DNA from: Candidatus Saccharimonadota bacterium
GTDB taxonomy: Bacteria > Patescibacteriota > Saccharimonadia > CAILAD01 > BJGX01
Length of the DNA stretch: 59,019 nt
Direction of reading: 5' to 3'
Assembly (NCBI GenBank): GCA_014191035.1
Contig: BJGX01000006.1
Location: 1-59,019 of the forward strand
Part shown: piece after piece, positions 16,499 through 23,990 of the stretch
Position numbering within the stretch: the first letter of the stretch is position 1
How the letters are laid out: each line of letters begins with the position of its first letter
Position numbers and translations under genes: made by a program
Notes under the pieces: model-generated
The model's input: the letters and a program-made list of their open reading frames with translations, nothing else
Databases searched by the model: none
What the model was told of the DNA's origin: nothing

Positions 16499-17113
16499 TT
16501 ACTTATTGTACTGAAGTGGCATCTGGTTAGACAAATGCATTCTTAAAAATACTAATCTTTTTTCGTTTTGCTTAGAAATCCTTAATTTGGCTCCAAATGA
16601 GTTAAAAAGTATAGATGCTAAGTTTGCAGAATCTTTTAAGAATAAGTCATGATTAATAACTTTACCACCATCAATTTTTAGAGTTGCATAGTCCCCCCTC
16701 CTTCTGATTGATATATTTATTTTTTTAAGATTTGAGTCTTCTAGAATAACTAAAGCTAAAATAATTTTAATCAGTGAACTAACTATTTTCTTATCTCCTA
16801 TTACATCTATTAAAGGCTTGGCTCTATTTATAAGTATCTTAACATTGCTTTCGCTATAGGTAGATTCAGATATTTTGATTGCTTCTATAATATTAGTAGT
16901 ACCCATAGAGCTATCCTGAAAATTTCTGCCAATATATATGAATTCGCTCAACAGCAAAATATTTATTCTGTTTCTTCGTATAATCTTTTTTAGATCAGGA
17001 CTAGCACTAACTTCGTTACTATCTATTTTGCTTTCTATAATTATCTGGTCTGAAGCAATTCTTGTGCTAACTTCAGAGAGCACCAAATTATAAAAGTCAT
17101 AATCGAAGTTCAT
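16499..17113 (-). CDS. Degenerate histidine-kinase-like protein
   Basis: A 204-aa soluble protein laid out like a histidine kinase core. An N-terminal helical region (about 1-75) would correspond to the dimerisation helices. It is followed by a GHKL-like fold: NIIEAIKISES, INRAKPLIDVIGDKKIVSSLIKIILALVI and INISIRRRGDYATLKIDGG. The phospho-accepting H-box and the ATP-binding N and G boxes are not recognisable, so catalysis is doubtful. Pairing with the adjacent single-domain response regulator suggests a scaffold or phosphotransfer-like role. This is an inference from layout and context; it could also be an unrelated protein. Confidence 0.55.
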   Translation of the reverse strand: MNFDYDFYNLVLSEVSTRIASDQIIIESKIDSNEVSASPDLKKIIRRNRINILLLSEFIYIGRNFQDSSMGTTNIIEAIKISESTYSESNVKILINRAKPLIDVIGDKKIVSSLIKIILALVILEDSNLKKINISIRRRGDYATLKIDGGKVINHDLFLKDSANLASILFNSFGAKLRISKQNEKRLVFLRMHLSNQMPLQYNK

Positions 17114-17159
17114 AACCTTAGCTTAAGGGTAGCTTTAATTGTAGGCAAGCTGGAGCACT

Positions 17160-17867
17160 TTAAGGGTTTAGCTTAACTCCTGCAAGTATGTTGTTAAATG
17201 CTTTACTGTAATTATCTGGGTCGTCCGTTCTGAATATTAAAGTTTTCTCTCTTAGAGGCACTACGACTGTTTCAACCTTTTGGTTAGTTTTGCTATCTAC
17301 GGTTCCGGTATAACGCCTTCCTTTTATGCCAGATACTGTTACATCTGAGCCCTTGTACTTGCCACTTTTGACATCTTCTTCGTAATCTTTGATTGTTTCT
17401 AGATAGTTGCCACGAACTAGTTCCATATTAAATTTATGAAAATCACTCAATAAATCGATATAGTCTGGATCAGATGTACCCTTAAATGTGCCGTCTTTTG
17501 GTTTTGCCTCAACAGCCCAACTCCACGACTTTGGAATCGGAACTTGAAAATTACCCAATTCAGAAGGCGCTTTATAGACTCTCACATCTTTACTTTGGGC
17601 ATCAATGTTAGCTTGAGACTCTTCTTTCTTGCCCGCTTCAAAGCCGGTATCATATTGTTTTTTTAAATCAGTTTGCTTAACTTTCGAATTATTAATAGAA
17701 ACTGCTGCTAGGACGACAATTATTATAATAATAAAAACAATTGCCCCGATTATTCCAAAAATGAGTCCCCTGCTCTTTTTGGGCTTGTTTAGATTCATAC
17801 TTGATGGATCAGGCAAACCTCCCCCTGGCGCCGACGATGTGTTATTTAGTGGGTTGTCTGCTTCCAT
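17160..17867 (-). CDS. Membrane-anchored extracytoplasmic protein of unknown function
   Basis: 235 aa. A Pro/Ser/Asn-rich cytoplasmic N-terminus (about 1-33) precedes one strongly hydrophobic helix (about 34-56). After a polar linker comes a globular domain (about 95-235) that contains VPIPKSWSWAVE and ends NNILAGVKLNP. This resembles PsbP-like or lipoprotein-like domains that measure solvent-exposed strands, but I do not recognise a family. It lies 7 nt downstream of ahpC in the same direction. Confidence 0.6.
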   Translation of the reverse strand: MEADNPLNNTSSAPGGGLPDPSSMNLNKPKKSRGLIFGIIGAIVFIIIIIVVLAAVSINNSKVKQTDLKKQYDTGFEAGKKEESQANIDAQSKDVRVYKAPSELGNFQVPIPKSWSWAVEAKPKDGTFKGTSDPDYIDLLSDFHKFNMELVRGNYLETIKDYEEDVKSGKYKGSDVTVSGIKGRRYTGTVDSKTNQKVETVVVPLREKTLIFRTDDPDNYSKAFNNILAGVKLNP

Positions 17868-17874
17868 TCTTGTA

Positions 17875-18405
17875 TTACTCTGGCTTTAAGTTAGCTTCGC
17901 CTGGTTCCCAGTCAACTGGGCACAAACCGCCCGTTTGCAATGCTTTTACAACACGCATAGTTTCCTCAACACTTCTGCCGACATTTCCGTCTGATATAAC
18001 AACATATCTAAGGTTTCCATCAGGGTCGATTATAAATGTTCCTCGCTCGGCAGTTCCATCGCTTTCATTCAGCACTCCATAATCCCTAGAAAGTGTATGA
18101 TTTGTGTCTGCTAAAATTGGGAATTCTACATCTTTTAGATCTCGTTCAAACCAAGCTTTGTGTGAGAAAACACTATCTGTGCTTGCAGCCACAACAACCG
18201 TATTAAGTTTTTCGAAGTCTTTATTCATCTTTGCAAATCCTTCAATCTCGGTTGGGCAAACAAAGGTAAAGTCCCTTGGATAAAAGAATAAAATAACCCA
18301 CTTTCCTTTATAGTCTTCTAGGCTGATTTCGGTAAAATCGTCTTTAATACCTTTTTGGTAGGCTGGCTGTTTAAATGCTGGTGCTGGTTGATTAAGTTTT
18401 AACAT
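17875..18405 (-). CDS. ahpC: 2-Cys peroxiredoxin (AhpC/Prx1 type)
   Basis: A 176-aa thiol peroxidase that reduces H2O2 and organic peroxides. The peroxidatic cysteine is in FYPRDFTFVCPTEIEGF and the resolving cysteine is in the C-terminal GGLCPVDWEPGE. The Arg of the active site is in GTFIIDPDGNLRYV context. It follows SOD by 11 nt, so superoxide dismutation and peroxide removal are co-expressed. No AhpF reductase is nearby; the electron donor is unknown. Confidence 0.93.
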   Translation of the reverse strand: MLKLNQPAPAFKQPAYQKGIKDDFTEISLEDYKGKWVILFFYPRDFTFVCPTEIEGFAKMNKDFEKLNTVVVAASTDSVFSHKAWFERDLKDVEFPILADTNHTLSRDYGVLNESDGTAERGTFIIDPDGNLRYVVISDGNVGRSVEETMRVVKALQTGGLCPVDWEPGEANLKPE

Positions 18406-18416
18406 GTTTATCTCCT

Positions 18417-19001
18417 TTAATTACTGATATTTTCAATTCTATTATTTACGACGCTCCAGTCAATGACTTTTATGAATGCCGATACATAATCCTTGCGGGT
18501 GGTAGCATAATCTATAAAATACGCATGTTCATAAACATCCATAATGAGAAGAGGAATTGAGTTCCAAACCCCGCCCTGATTATGAACGTCGCAAAGATAA
18601 GTGTCGATTTCTTTTGTGTCTCTGTCGTAAGCCAATATGACCCAGCCTCTGGAGCATAGGCCAGTGGCTGCAAATTGCTCAGCCCAGGCATCGACACTAC
18701 CCCATTTAGCTTCTATCATTTCTTTTATTTTACCATTGCATTCTGTGGCTTCTGGGGTCATGTTATCAAAATACATTTCATGAAGCTTTGCACCATTAAA
18801 GGCAAAGCTTTTTTCGAGCTGCAGCTCTCTTAAATCAGAATAAGTTACATTTCCGCCTTCATTAGACGTAGATTTAAGTTTTTCAGTTATTTCATTATAT
18901 TTTTTCACATAGCCAGCATACAAAACATCATGGTGTTCATTTAGTTGTTTTTCTGATATGCCTGGCAGTTCTTTATACTTGAGTGGTTTTGCTTCTAACA
19001 T
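18417..19001 (-). CDS. sodA: Superoxide dismutase, Fe/Mn family
   Basis: A 194-aa Fe/Mn superoxide dismutase. Metal ligands are recognisable: the first His in the HHDVLYAGYVKKYN region, the second in NGAKLHEMYFDN, and Asp and His in MDVYEHAYFIDY. The usual NHxxFW motif is altered to LHEMYF, and the C-terminal DVWEHAYY is altered to DVYEHAYF, so this is a divergent branch; the metal cannot be assigned. It is first gene of an SOD-AhpC unit. A -10 lies 6 nt before the ATG. Confidence 0.88.
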   Translation of the reverse strand: MLEAKPLKYKELPGISEKQLNEHHDVLYAGYVKKYNEITEKLKSTSNEGGNVTYSDLRELQLEKSFAFNGAKLHEMYFDNMTPEATECNGKIKEMIEAKWGSVDAWAEQFAATGLCSRGWVILAYDRDTKEIDTYLCDVHNQGGVWNSIPLLIMDVYEHAYFIDYATTRKDYVSAFIKVIDWSVVNNRIENISN

Positions 19002-19007
19002 GCTTAT

Positions 19008-19036
19008 ATTGTACTACAAAGCTTATAAGCCTTCAA
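19008..19036 (-). promoter_or_regulatory. sod-ahpC promoter, predicted leaderless, with palindromic spacer
   Basis: On the minus strand TTGAAG (19031-19036) and TACAAT (19008-19013) are 17 bases apart. The -10 is followed by six bases and the ATG. The perfect palindrome GCTTATAAGC fills 19021-19030 in the spacer and could be an operator, for example for a redox or metal regulator. Confidence 0.65.
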
Positions 19037-19515
19037 AACTTATAAATGTTTATGGGTTCAATTTTTTTATAAATTTTTATTCCTTCAAAACTAAATGCAT
19101 ACGAAGCAACCAATGCACCGCTCTTAAGCTGGTATTTGAACTTATCATAAAGCTTTTGCATGAATGGTGCTGCAGAAAATACAAAAACCAAATCGGCCTT
19201 CGACAAATCTGCGGACCAATAATTCCCCCAAACGACCTTAGATTTGGGGTATTTCCGAAGTCTAATCTTAGATATAAGATACAAAAAGGGGTTTAGTTCA
19301 TAACCTATCGGCTTCAATCCTGCTTTGGCTGCAGCTAGTAAAACTTTTCCGTCGCCACTACCCAAATCCACAAAAACAGAGCCCTTTTTAAGATTTAGAA
19401 CTGAAAAAAGCTGTGAGGCATCATTTTTTTTACTGGGCACATATGGAGCACCAACAAAAACTATCGCCCCAAAAGAAACAAAAAGCAGGATAAGTATTAT
19501 CCAGATAATTATCAT
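19033..19515 (-). CDS. Membrane-anchored class I SAM-dependent methyltransferase-like protein
   Basis: About 160 aa from the ATG at 19515. A longer frame exists but would overlap bcp by 77 nt, and the ATG chosen has AAGG just upstream and directly starts the transmembrane helix (MIIIWIILILL). The soluble part has a Rossmann-type SAM loop FVDLGSGDGKVLLAAAKAG, an acidic strand end GYELNPF and a following VVWGNYWSADLSKADLVFVF. It belongs to the small SAM methyltransferases often annotated DOT1-like or MTase_31. The substrate is unknown. It follows bcp by 7 nt. Confidence 0.7.
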   Translation of the reverse strand: MIIIWIILILLFVSFGAIVFVGAPYVPSKKNDASQLFSVLNLKKGSVFVDLGSGDGKVLLAAAKAGLKPIGYELNPFLYLISKIRLRKYPKSKVVWGNYWSADLSKADLVFVFSAAPFMQKLYDKFKYQLKSGALVASYAFSFEGIKIYKKIEPINIYKF

Positions 19516-19522
19516 AAAAACC

Positions 19523-19990
19523 TTACTTGTTTTCTTCGAGCCATTTTTTGGCTTCTGGTACGGTCTTAAGTGGTTGAATCTTTGGCCAAACAGCGGCAAT
19601 TTTTAGATCTGGACCAATAATTACGGCCGACCGTTGGGTGCCAAAAAACTTTCGCCCATACATACTGCGCTCTTGCCAAGCACCATAAGCCTCTATCATT
19701 TCGTGTTCTGTATCTGCCAAAATATCAAAAGGCAATTCGTGCTTTATTTTGAATTTTGTATGGCTAGCGGCATCGTCTTTGCTAACGCCAATAACATCCA
19801 TACCCATTTCTTGAAGCTCTTCGAAATTATCCCGTATATCACAGGCTTGCTTGGTGCAACCTGGAGTTTCGTCTTTAGGGTAAAAATAAATTAAAGTGGT
19901 TTTGCCTTTTAGTTCAGATAGTTCGTGTGTTTTACCATCTTGGTCTTGAAGTTTAAATTTTGGGGCGTTATCGCCTACCTGTAGTGACAT
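19523..19990 (-). CDS. bcp: Thioredoxin-dependent peroxiredoxin (Bcp/PrxQ)
   Basis: A 155-aa peroxiredoxin. The peroxidatic cysteine is in FYPKDETPGCTKQACDIRDN, where the second cysteine 5 residues later is the typical PrxQ resolving cysteine. It reduces peroxides with thioredoxin-like donors in the cytoplasm. It is preceded by a Shine-Dalgarno sequence (AAGGAG) and sits beside SOD and AhpC, making an antioxidant group. Confidence 0.92.
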   Translation of the reverse strand: MSLQVGDNAPKFKLQDQDGKTHELSELKGKTTLIYFYPKDETPGCTKQACDIRDNFEELQEMGMDVIGVSKDDAASHTKFKIKHELPFDILADTEHEMIEAYGAWQERSMYGRKFFGTQRSAVIIGPDLKIAAVWPKIQPLKTVPEAKKWLEENK

Positions 19991-20006
19991 ATATATCTCC
20001 TTTTAA

Positions 20007-20729
20007 TTAAACTCTTTGTCGCAAATACTGATCCCAATATTGGAAAAGCTTACCAGTAGCAAACAAATCTTCGGCGTTGTATTTGGCAATATCTAGGTAC
20101 TTGCCTTTTTCGTAAGCTGGACCAACATCACTTCCATCCATTCCAGACTCTTTTGGGCTTTGAATTCCAAAAGCTCTACACCAACGGTGCAGACTACCCT
20201 TATACATTGCTCCACCATAGAAAGTTAATAGATCAAATAGATCGTGATGGGTCGCTCCACGAAGCCCTGTGGAATTATAACGATTGCTAATTAGGTCTTT
20301 GCTTGGTCTAATACCATGCACAGCCGAGCGAATCATCATATATGGAACATCGGCTCGACGACCAAAGAAGCTAATGAATTCATCAGTAATTTCAGCAAGC
20401 CCCCAAAACTTTGTAAGCATCTCCGCTTCGTTCATGGCGACGTATTTAATGCCGTCTACTTCGACATCATCAGCCTTCTCGCCACTGGTGTCATAATACA
20501 CGGCTCCCTTTTCTTCATCGATGTCATAAACACCAATAGCTACGATCTTGCCAGTGAGTGGGCTGAAGACAAGATTGTTCTTCATATCACTCATGGCCTT
20601 TTCGTAGCCTGCTGGATCCTTTTTAGGATCTGGAAATTTTTTAGTTAAGTCTTTTTTGGTGGCTTCATCGAACTTATCGAAATCCTCGCCAACCATTTCT
20701 ATATCAAATACTAATCGTTTTTTATTCAT
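20007..20729 (-). CDS. Predicted DEDDy 3'-5' exonuclease
   Basis: A 240-aa RNase H-like exonuclease. The first acidic motif is VFDIEMVG. The second region is FFGRRADVPYMMIRSAVHG, equivalent to the Asn/Gly-x-x-x-Asp motif, and the last is YNAEDLFATGKLF, which gives the Tyr-x-x-x-Asp of the DEDDy subclass. A long insertion (about residues 20-60) carries lysine/aspartate-rich sequence. It resembles the PolB-like predicted 3'-5' exonuclease family; substrate unknown. A -10 lies 6 nt before its ATG inside an inverted repeat. Confidence 0.72.
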   Translation of the reverse strand: MNKKRLVFDIEMVGEDFDKFDEATKKDLTKKFPDPKKDPAGYEKAMSDMKNNLVFSPLTGKIVAIGVYDIDEEKGAVYYDTSGEKADDVEVDGIKYVAMNEAEMLTKFWGLAEITDEFISFFGRRADVPYMMIRSAVHGIRPSKDLISNRYNSTGLRGATHHDLFDLLTFYGGAMYKGSLHRWCRAFGIQSPKESGMDGSDVGPAYEKGKYLDIAKYNAEDLFATGKLFQYWDQYLRQRV

Positions 20730-20730
20730 G

Positions 20731-20750
20731 CAGATATTATACCATATCTG
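20731..20750 (-). promoter_or_regulatory. Inverted repeat around the -10 of the DEDDy exonuclease gene
   Basis: CAGATAT (20731-20737) and ATATCTG (20744-20750) flank TATACC. On the minus strand TATAAT (20736-20741) lies inside this repeat and is followed by ATCTGC and the ATG, so the transcript should be leaderless and could be controlled by a repressor at the repeat. Confidence 0.5.
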
Positions 20751-20761
20751 TTAGATAGCTT

Positions 20762-21967
20762 TTACCCAGCTATGAATGTAAGGGCTTTACCGGTCTTTCC
20801 GGCACGGCCAGTTCGACCGATACGGTGTACGTAATCTTCGTAGTTATTAGGCTGATCGAAGTTAATTACATGAGATACATTTGGAATATCCAAACCACGT
20901 GCAGCAACATCGGTTGCTACCAAAATGCCTACTTTTCCATCACGGAAGTTACGAAGTGCTCTTTGGCGCTGAGGCTGTGACTTATTACCATGAATAGCTT
21001 CAGCTGGAAGTCCGGCCTTAGTTAAACTATCAGCCAGCTTCTGCACACCAAATTTGGTTTCACCAAACACTAATACCTTTTCGAACTCTTCATCATTCAA
21101 TAATTCATTTAGAATACGAACTTTTTCGTCTTTTGAACGTGCCTTAACAACATCCTGCTCAATATGTTCGCTAGTTTCGCGGGTACGTACTGATATAGTT
21201 ACAGGATCTTTAAGCATGTTGTCGAGTAAGCCCTGAATTTGTGGAGTTATTGTAGCACTAAAGCATAATGACTGACGTTCTTCTGGAAGTTCGGCAATAA
21301 TATCTTTAATATCTGGCAAAAATCCCATATCTAGCATTCTGTCAGCCTCGTCTAGCACTAGAGTGGTTACGAATTCTAACTTCAACACTCTTTGGCGCAT
21401 TAAATCCTTTAGGCGTCCAGGAGTTCCGATAATTACCTGAGGACGTCTGCGCAAATCACGAATTTGCTTTTGCATATTTACTCCACCTACGCATAACGCA
21501 GAATATAGCTTCATATTGTTAGCAAACAACCTAAATTGCTCATCGATTTGCACGGCAAGCTCACGAGTTGGGGCCATAATTAGTACGGCCTTCTGACCTT
21601 GAACTGTCTTAAGTCTTTGGATAATTGGAAGTACAAAAGCAGCTGTCTTACCGGTACCAGTATTAGCAAGGCCAATAACGTCTCGGCCTTCCATAATTGG
21701 CTTAATAGCGCCATCTTGGATAGCGGTTGGATGCTCTAGGCCTTTATTAGTGATGTTGGTTTGTATCTCAGCTACAAAGCCAAAGTCACTAAATTTATGC
21801 ACAGGCACAAACTCTACTCTGTCTACTTGAGCCACAGCTTTGTTTATAAATTTGCTCGGATCGATATAGGCTCCGCGACCGCGATTGCCTCGATTATTAC
21901 TTCTATATTTTTTGAATTGGTTTCCACTTCTTCGAGAACGAGAAGCAGAAAAAGATCTATATGTCAT
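20762..21967 (-). CDS. DEAD-box RNA helicase
   Basis: About 401 aa. Helicase motifs occur in order: Walker A ANTGTGKTAAF, PTRELAVQ, TPGRL, LDEADRMLD, SAT, then LVFGETKFGVQKLAD, VATDVAARGLDIPNV and HRIGRTGRAGKTGKALTF. The N-terminus is an Arg/Ser/Gly-rich RNA-binding extension; there is no C-terminal extension beyond the helicase core. A TTG at 21985 opens the frame, but the ATG at 21967 has AAAGG just upstream and is preferred. A CTGTTCA/TGAACAG hairpin (21978-21996) sits right before the Shine-Dalgarno sequence, suggesting temperature- or helicase-dependent translation control. Confidence 0.92.
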   Translation of the reverse strand: MTYRSFSASRSRRSGNQFKKYRSNNRGNRGRGAYIDPSKFINKAVAQVDRVEFVPVHKFSDFGFVAEIQTNITNKGLEHPTAIQDGAIKPIMEGRDVIGLANTGTGKTAAFVLPIIQRLKTVQGQKAVLIMAPTRELAVQIDEQFRLFANNMKLYSALCVGGVNMQKQIRDLRRRPQVIIGTPGRLKDLMRQRVLKLEFVTTLVLDEADRMLDMGFLPDIKDIIAELPEERQSLCFSATITPQIQGLLDNMLKDPVTISVRTRETSEHIEQDVVKARSKDEKVRILNELLNDEEFEKVLVFGETKFGVQKLADSLTKAGLPAEAIHGNKSQPQRQRALRNFRDGKVGILVATDVAARGLDIPNVSHVINFDQPNNYEDYVHRIGRTGRAGKTGKALTFIAG

Positions 21968-21977
21968 AAATACCTTT

Positions 21978-21996
21978 CTGTTCAATAGATGAACAG
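21978..21996 (-). promoter_or_regulatory. Leader hairpin before the DEAD-box helicase ribosome binding site
   Basis: CTGTTCA and TGAACAG form a 7-bp stem with a 5-base loop directly upstream of AAAGG and the ATG at 21967. Confidence 0.45.
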
Positions 21997-22097
21997 CGAA
22001 CTAAGGCTTAAATAAATCGGTATTCATCACATAATTAATTTGTATCACAATAATAACATAAGTTATTTATACTGTCAATCTAATAATCTGTAGCGGA

Positions 22098-22126
22098 TTG
22101 AAATTTATCTTAATTTAAGCTATCAT
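22098..22126 (+). promoter_or_regulatory. Promoter upstream of the structured region and tRNA-Gln
   Basis: TTGAAA (22098-22103) and TATCAT (22121-22126) are 17 bases apart. Transcription from about 22133 would run through two long hairpins into tRNA-Gln. Confidence 0.55.
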
Positions 22127-22132
22127 TATCAG

Positions 22133-22279
22133 GTTGAAATTGCACCTGCCCTCATAAAACAACAAAAGAATCCGAAGGAGCTTTAGCGACTGTTTCTTTT
22201 GTTGAGAGGAATAAATAAGCGAAAATAATTAAATAAATCTAAGAAGATTTATTTATAAGTTGCAGCTTAATTATGACGA
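22133..22279 (+). ncRNA. Candidate structured RNA or tRNA-Gln 5' precursor
   Basis: No ORF is present. An 11-bp perfect stem, CAACAAAAGAA (22160-22170) with TTCTTTTGTTG (22194-22204), can extend through CCTC and GAGG. The 23-base loop contains GAAGGAG and is GC-richer than its surroundings. A second 10-bp stem is TAAATAAATC (22230-22239) with GATTTATTTA (22246-22255). Neither stem is followed by a U tract, so they do not look like terminators. It could be a stable small RNA processed with the tRNA, or a regulatory leader. I do not recognise a known RNA family. Confidence 0.35.
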
Positions 22280-22354
22280 TGGGATGTCGCCAAGTGGTAA
22301 GGCACCGGTTTTTGGTACCGGTATGCGCAGGTTCGAATCCTGCCATCCCAGCCA
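22280..22354 (+). tRNA. tRNA-Gln (anticodon TTG)
   Basis: The acceptor stem TGGGATG pairs with CATCCCA. The D arm contains AAGTGGTAA, the anticodon stem CCGGT/ACCGG encloses loop TTTTGGT with anticodon TTG, and the T arm has GTTCGAATC. Discriminator G and an encoded CCA end at 22354. The genome therefore encodes CCA for this tRNA. Confidence 0.95.
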
Positions 22355-22393
22355 TTCAAAGAATCGGCACATTTATGCCGATTTTTTGAATGG
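22352..22393 (+). terminator. Terminator after tRNA-Gln
   Basis: AATCGGCA (22362-22369) pairs with TGCCGATT (22376-22383), followed by a six-T run. An outer pairing of CCATTCAAA with TTTGAATGG uses the tRNA CCA end. Confidence 0.85.
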
Positions 22394-22449
22394 TTACCCT
22401 TTTACCAATTTTGACTTTTTATGAGCAGCTTCATTAGTCAATTATACAC

Positions 22450-22478
22450 TTGATTAAAATGATTAATTTTGCTACTAT
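22450..22478 (+). promoter_or_regulatory. Promoter for the 100-aa CxxC protein
   Basis: TTGATT (22450-22455), 17 bases, TACTAT (22473-22478) with an upstream TGC (extended -10). The Shine-Dalgarno sequence AGGAGG follows, before a GTG start. Confidence 0.6.
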
Positions 22479-22504
22479 ATTTGTCCACTTATTAGGAGGT
22501 AAAA

Positions 22505-22807
22505 GTGGAGACTGCCGAAGTCACGTACGTACCAAATGAATTACGAAAGCTAGATGTAGCCATACTTGTTGTTGATTCGTTCACCTGCTACTGCAGTGCT
22601 TGTGGCCAAGAGGCCATGCCTAACGAAACTAACCACAAAATTGTGGCAATTTCTGGACTTGTTGTGGCCAATGCATACCCTGAAGAAGTTGGTTGTGGCG
22701 CGAAATTTATCGCAACCACATCACCTTACGAGGGAATTCACGCGCGTCAAGGCGCTAAGCGGCTGCGGCCCGATCTCCCATTTATCGACGCTCATATCGA
22801 GCGCTGA
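22505..22807 (+). CDS. 100-aa protein of unknown function with a CxxC motif
   Basis: It starts at GTG 22505, 7 nt after a strong AGGAGG, and is bounded by its own promoter and terminator, so it is a single-gene unit. The product contains CYCSACG, a possible half zinc site, and a further Cys in VGCGAKF. No transmembrane segment or signal peptide is visible. By eye its codons are GC-richer (GCGCGTCAAGG..., CTGCGGCCC) than those of its neighbours, resembling the thyA island at 38-41 kb, which may indicate acquisition from elsewhere. I do not recognise the family. Confidence 0.65.
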   Translation: METAEVTYVPNELRKLDVAILVVDSFTCYCSACGQEAMPNETNHKIVAISGLVVANAYPEEVGCGAKFIATTSPYEGIHARQGAKRLRPDLPFIDAHIER

Positions 22808-22813
22808 TTTTCA

Positions 22814-22855
22814 ACCCCGTGTGAGCTTTATTGCTCTGCTCGGGGTATTTTATTT
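22814..22855 (+). terminator. Terminator after the 100-aa protein
   Basis: ACCCCG (22814-22819) pairs with CGGGGT (22841-22846), with an inner GAGC/GCTC stem, followed by ATTTTATTT. Confidence 0.8.
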
Positions 22856-22860
22856 GATGC

Positions 22861-22866
22861 TATAAT
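22861..22866 (+). promoter_or_regulatory. Extended -10 of the 114-aa membrane protein, predicted leaderless
   Basis: TGCTATAAT ends at 22866 and the ATG lies 6 nt later, with no Shine-Dalgarno sequence. Confidence 0.6.
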
Positions 22867-22872
22867 TTAGAA

Positions 22873-23217
22873 ATGAATAAATACTTAAAAATACTAATTT
22901 TCTTTATATTTTTCTTTTTCGCTTTTTTGATTTCTCCCGAATTCAATTACACAAGAATTTGTGCCGACCAAAATAACCCTTTTAGCTGCGAAAACAAATG
23001 GAAAATTGAATATCAAAAAGTTAGATTTACTGGAGGTGTCGATATCATCAAGTTCTCTGCCACTGGCAAGCCAATAAATGAAGATTATGTTCCAGTCACT
23101 CCAATAACATTAATTTTCTCTACTACGGTAGCCCTTGCGCTTACTTTTGCAACGGTGAAGTTAGTTAACAAAAAGACTAAAAAACATAAATCAAAAGATT
23201 CAAAAGAGAAAGAATGA
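22873..23217 (+). CDS. Small membrane protein of unknown function
   Basis: 114 aa with a hydrophobic N-terminal helix (about residues 5-23), an extracytoplasmic loop of about 55 residues containing two cysteines (RICADQNN, FSCENKW), a second helix (about 78-98) and a lysine-rich cytoplasmic tail. The two cysteines could form a disulfide outside the membrane. It overlaps yaaA by 4 nt and probably forms an operon with it and the following membrane protein. I do not recognise the family. Confidence 0.6.
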   Translation: MNKYLKILIFFIFFFFAFLISPEFNYTRICADQNNPFSCENKWKIEYQKVRFTGGVDIIKFSATGKPINEDYVPVTPITLIFSTTVALALTFATVKLVNKKTKKHKSKDSKEKE

Positions 23218-23990
23218 TAATACTGCTACATTCTTCAAAGACAATGAAGCCCTCGAGTTTCAAGGGCCTTAAAATGTCTAAGCCCGAGCTTTTAGAAGAC
23301 TCAAAACAGCTAACTGAATATCTGAAAACTCTTGATATCAAGCAACTTAAAGACACCATGAAGGTATCGGATAAGCTTGCTGTGGAAGTAAAGAACATAA
23401 TAAATTATTGGGGAGAAGATAATACTGGTATGGCAATGTTTACATTTAGGGGTGATATTTATAGCGGCCTTCAAGTAGATAGCTTTGATAAAAAAGATAT
23501 TGAGTTCGCACAAAAGCACCTCCTAATTATCTCGGGGCTCTACGGAATACTTAAACCGCTTGATGAAGTTTCGCCCTATAGGCTTGAAATGGGCTATAAG
23601 CTGCCAAATAAAAAATATAGTAGTCTATATAAATACTGGGGCGATAAATTATCAGCATTAATCAATAAAAAAGATTTGGTGATTAATTTGACATCAGTAG
23701 AATACGGAAAAGTAATTATTCCAAAATTAGATAAAAATAAAATAATAACGCCTGTCTTTTATACTTACAACCCCAGTACACACAAAAATACTACTGTAGC
23801 CGTGCACTCTAAAATTGCCAGAGGAGCTTTCGCCCACTGGCTGATAAAAAATCGTGCCAATAATGACAAAGATATTACAAAATTTAACGAAATTGGCTAT
23901 AGATACGAGCCTAGACTTAGCCTACCTAACTCCCCTACATTTGTTTGCCATGAATTTGGAGGTAAGGGGTTAAGTGTTAGACTTAAATAA
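23214..23990 (+). CDS. yaaA: YaaA-family (DUF328) peroxide stress protein
   Basis: A 258-aa YaaA homologue. The start MIILLHSSKTMKP matches the family start (LxSPAKT) with variation. The diagnostic stretch LLIISGLYGILKPLDEVSPYRLEMG is intact, and a later segment LVINLTSVEYGKVI fits the family. E. coli YaaA limits free iron and oxidative DNA damage after H2O2 exposure and binds DNA. The start codon overlaps the preceding stop, and the stop is followed directly by the next ATG. Confidence 0.9.
   Translation: MIILLHSSKTMKPSSFKGLKMSKPELLEDSKQLTEYLKTLDIKQLKDTMKVSDKLAVEVKNIINYWGEDNTGMAMFTFRGDIYSGLQVDSFDKKDIEFAQKHLLIISGLYGILKPLDEVSPYRLEMGYKLPNKKYSSLYKYWGDKLSALINKKDLVINLTSVEYGKVIIPKLDKNKIITPVFYTYNPSTHKNTTVAVHSKIARGAFAHWLIKNRANNDKDITKFNEIGYRYEPRLSLPNSPTFVCHEFGGKGLSVRLK

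Noticed and set aside
19516-19599. N-terminal extension of the methyltransferase-like protein
   Set aside because: It would overlap bcp by 77 nt, its sequence is the shadow of the bcp C-terminus, and a proper ATG with AAGG occurs after the bcp stop.
22505-22807. UGA recoded as an amino acid, as in Gracilibacteria
   Set aside because: This gene ends in TGA right before its terminator, and no conserved gene here has an in-frame TGA.
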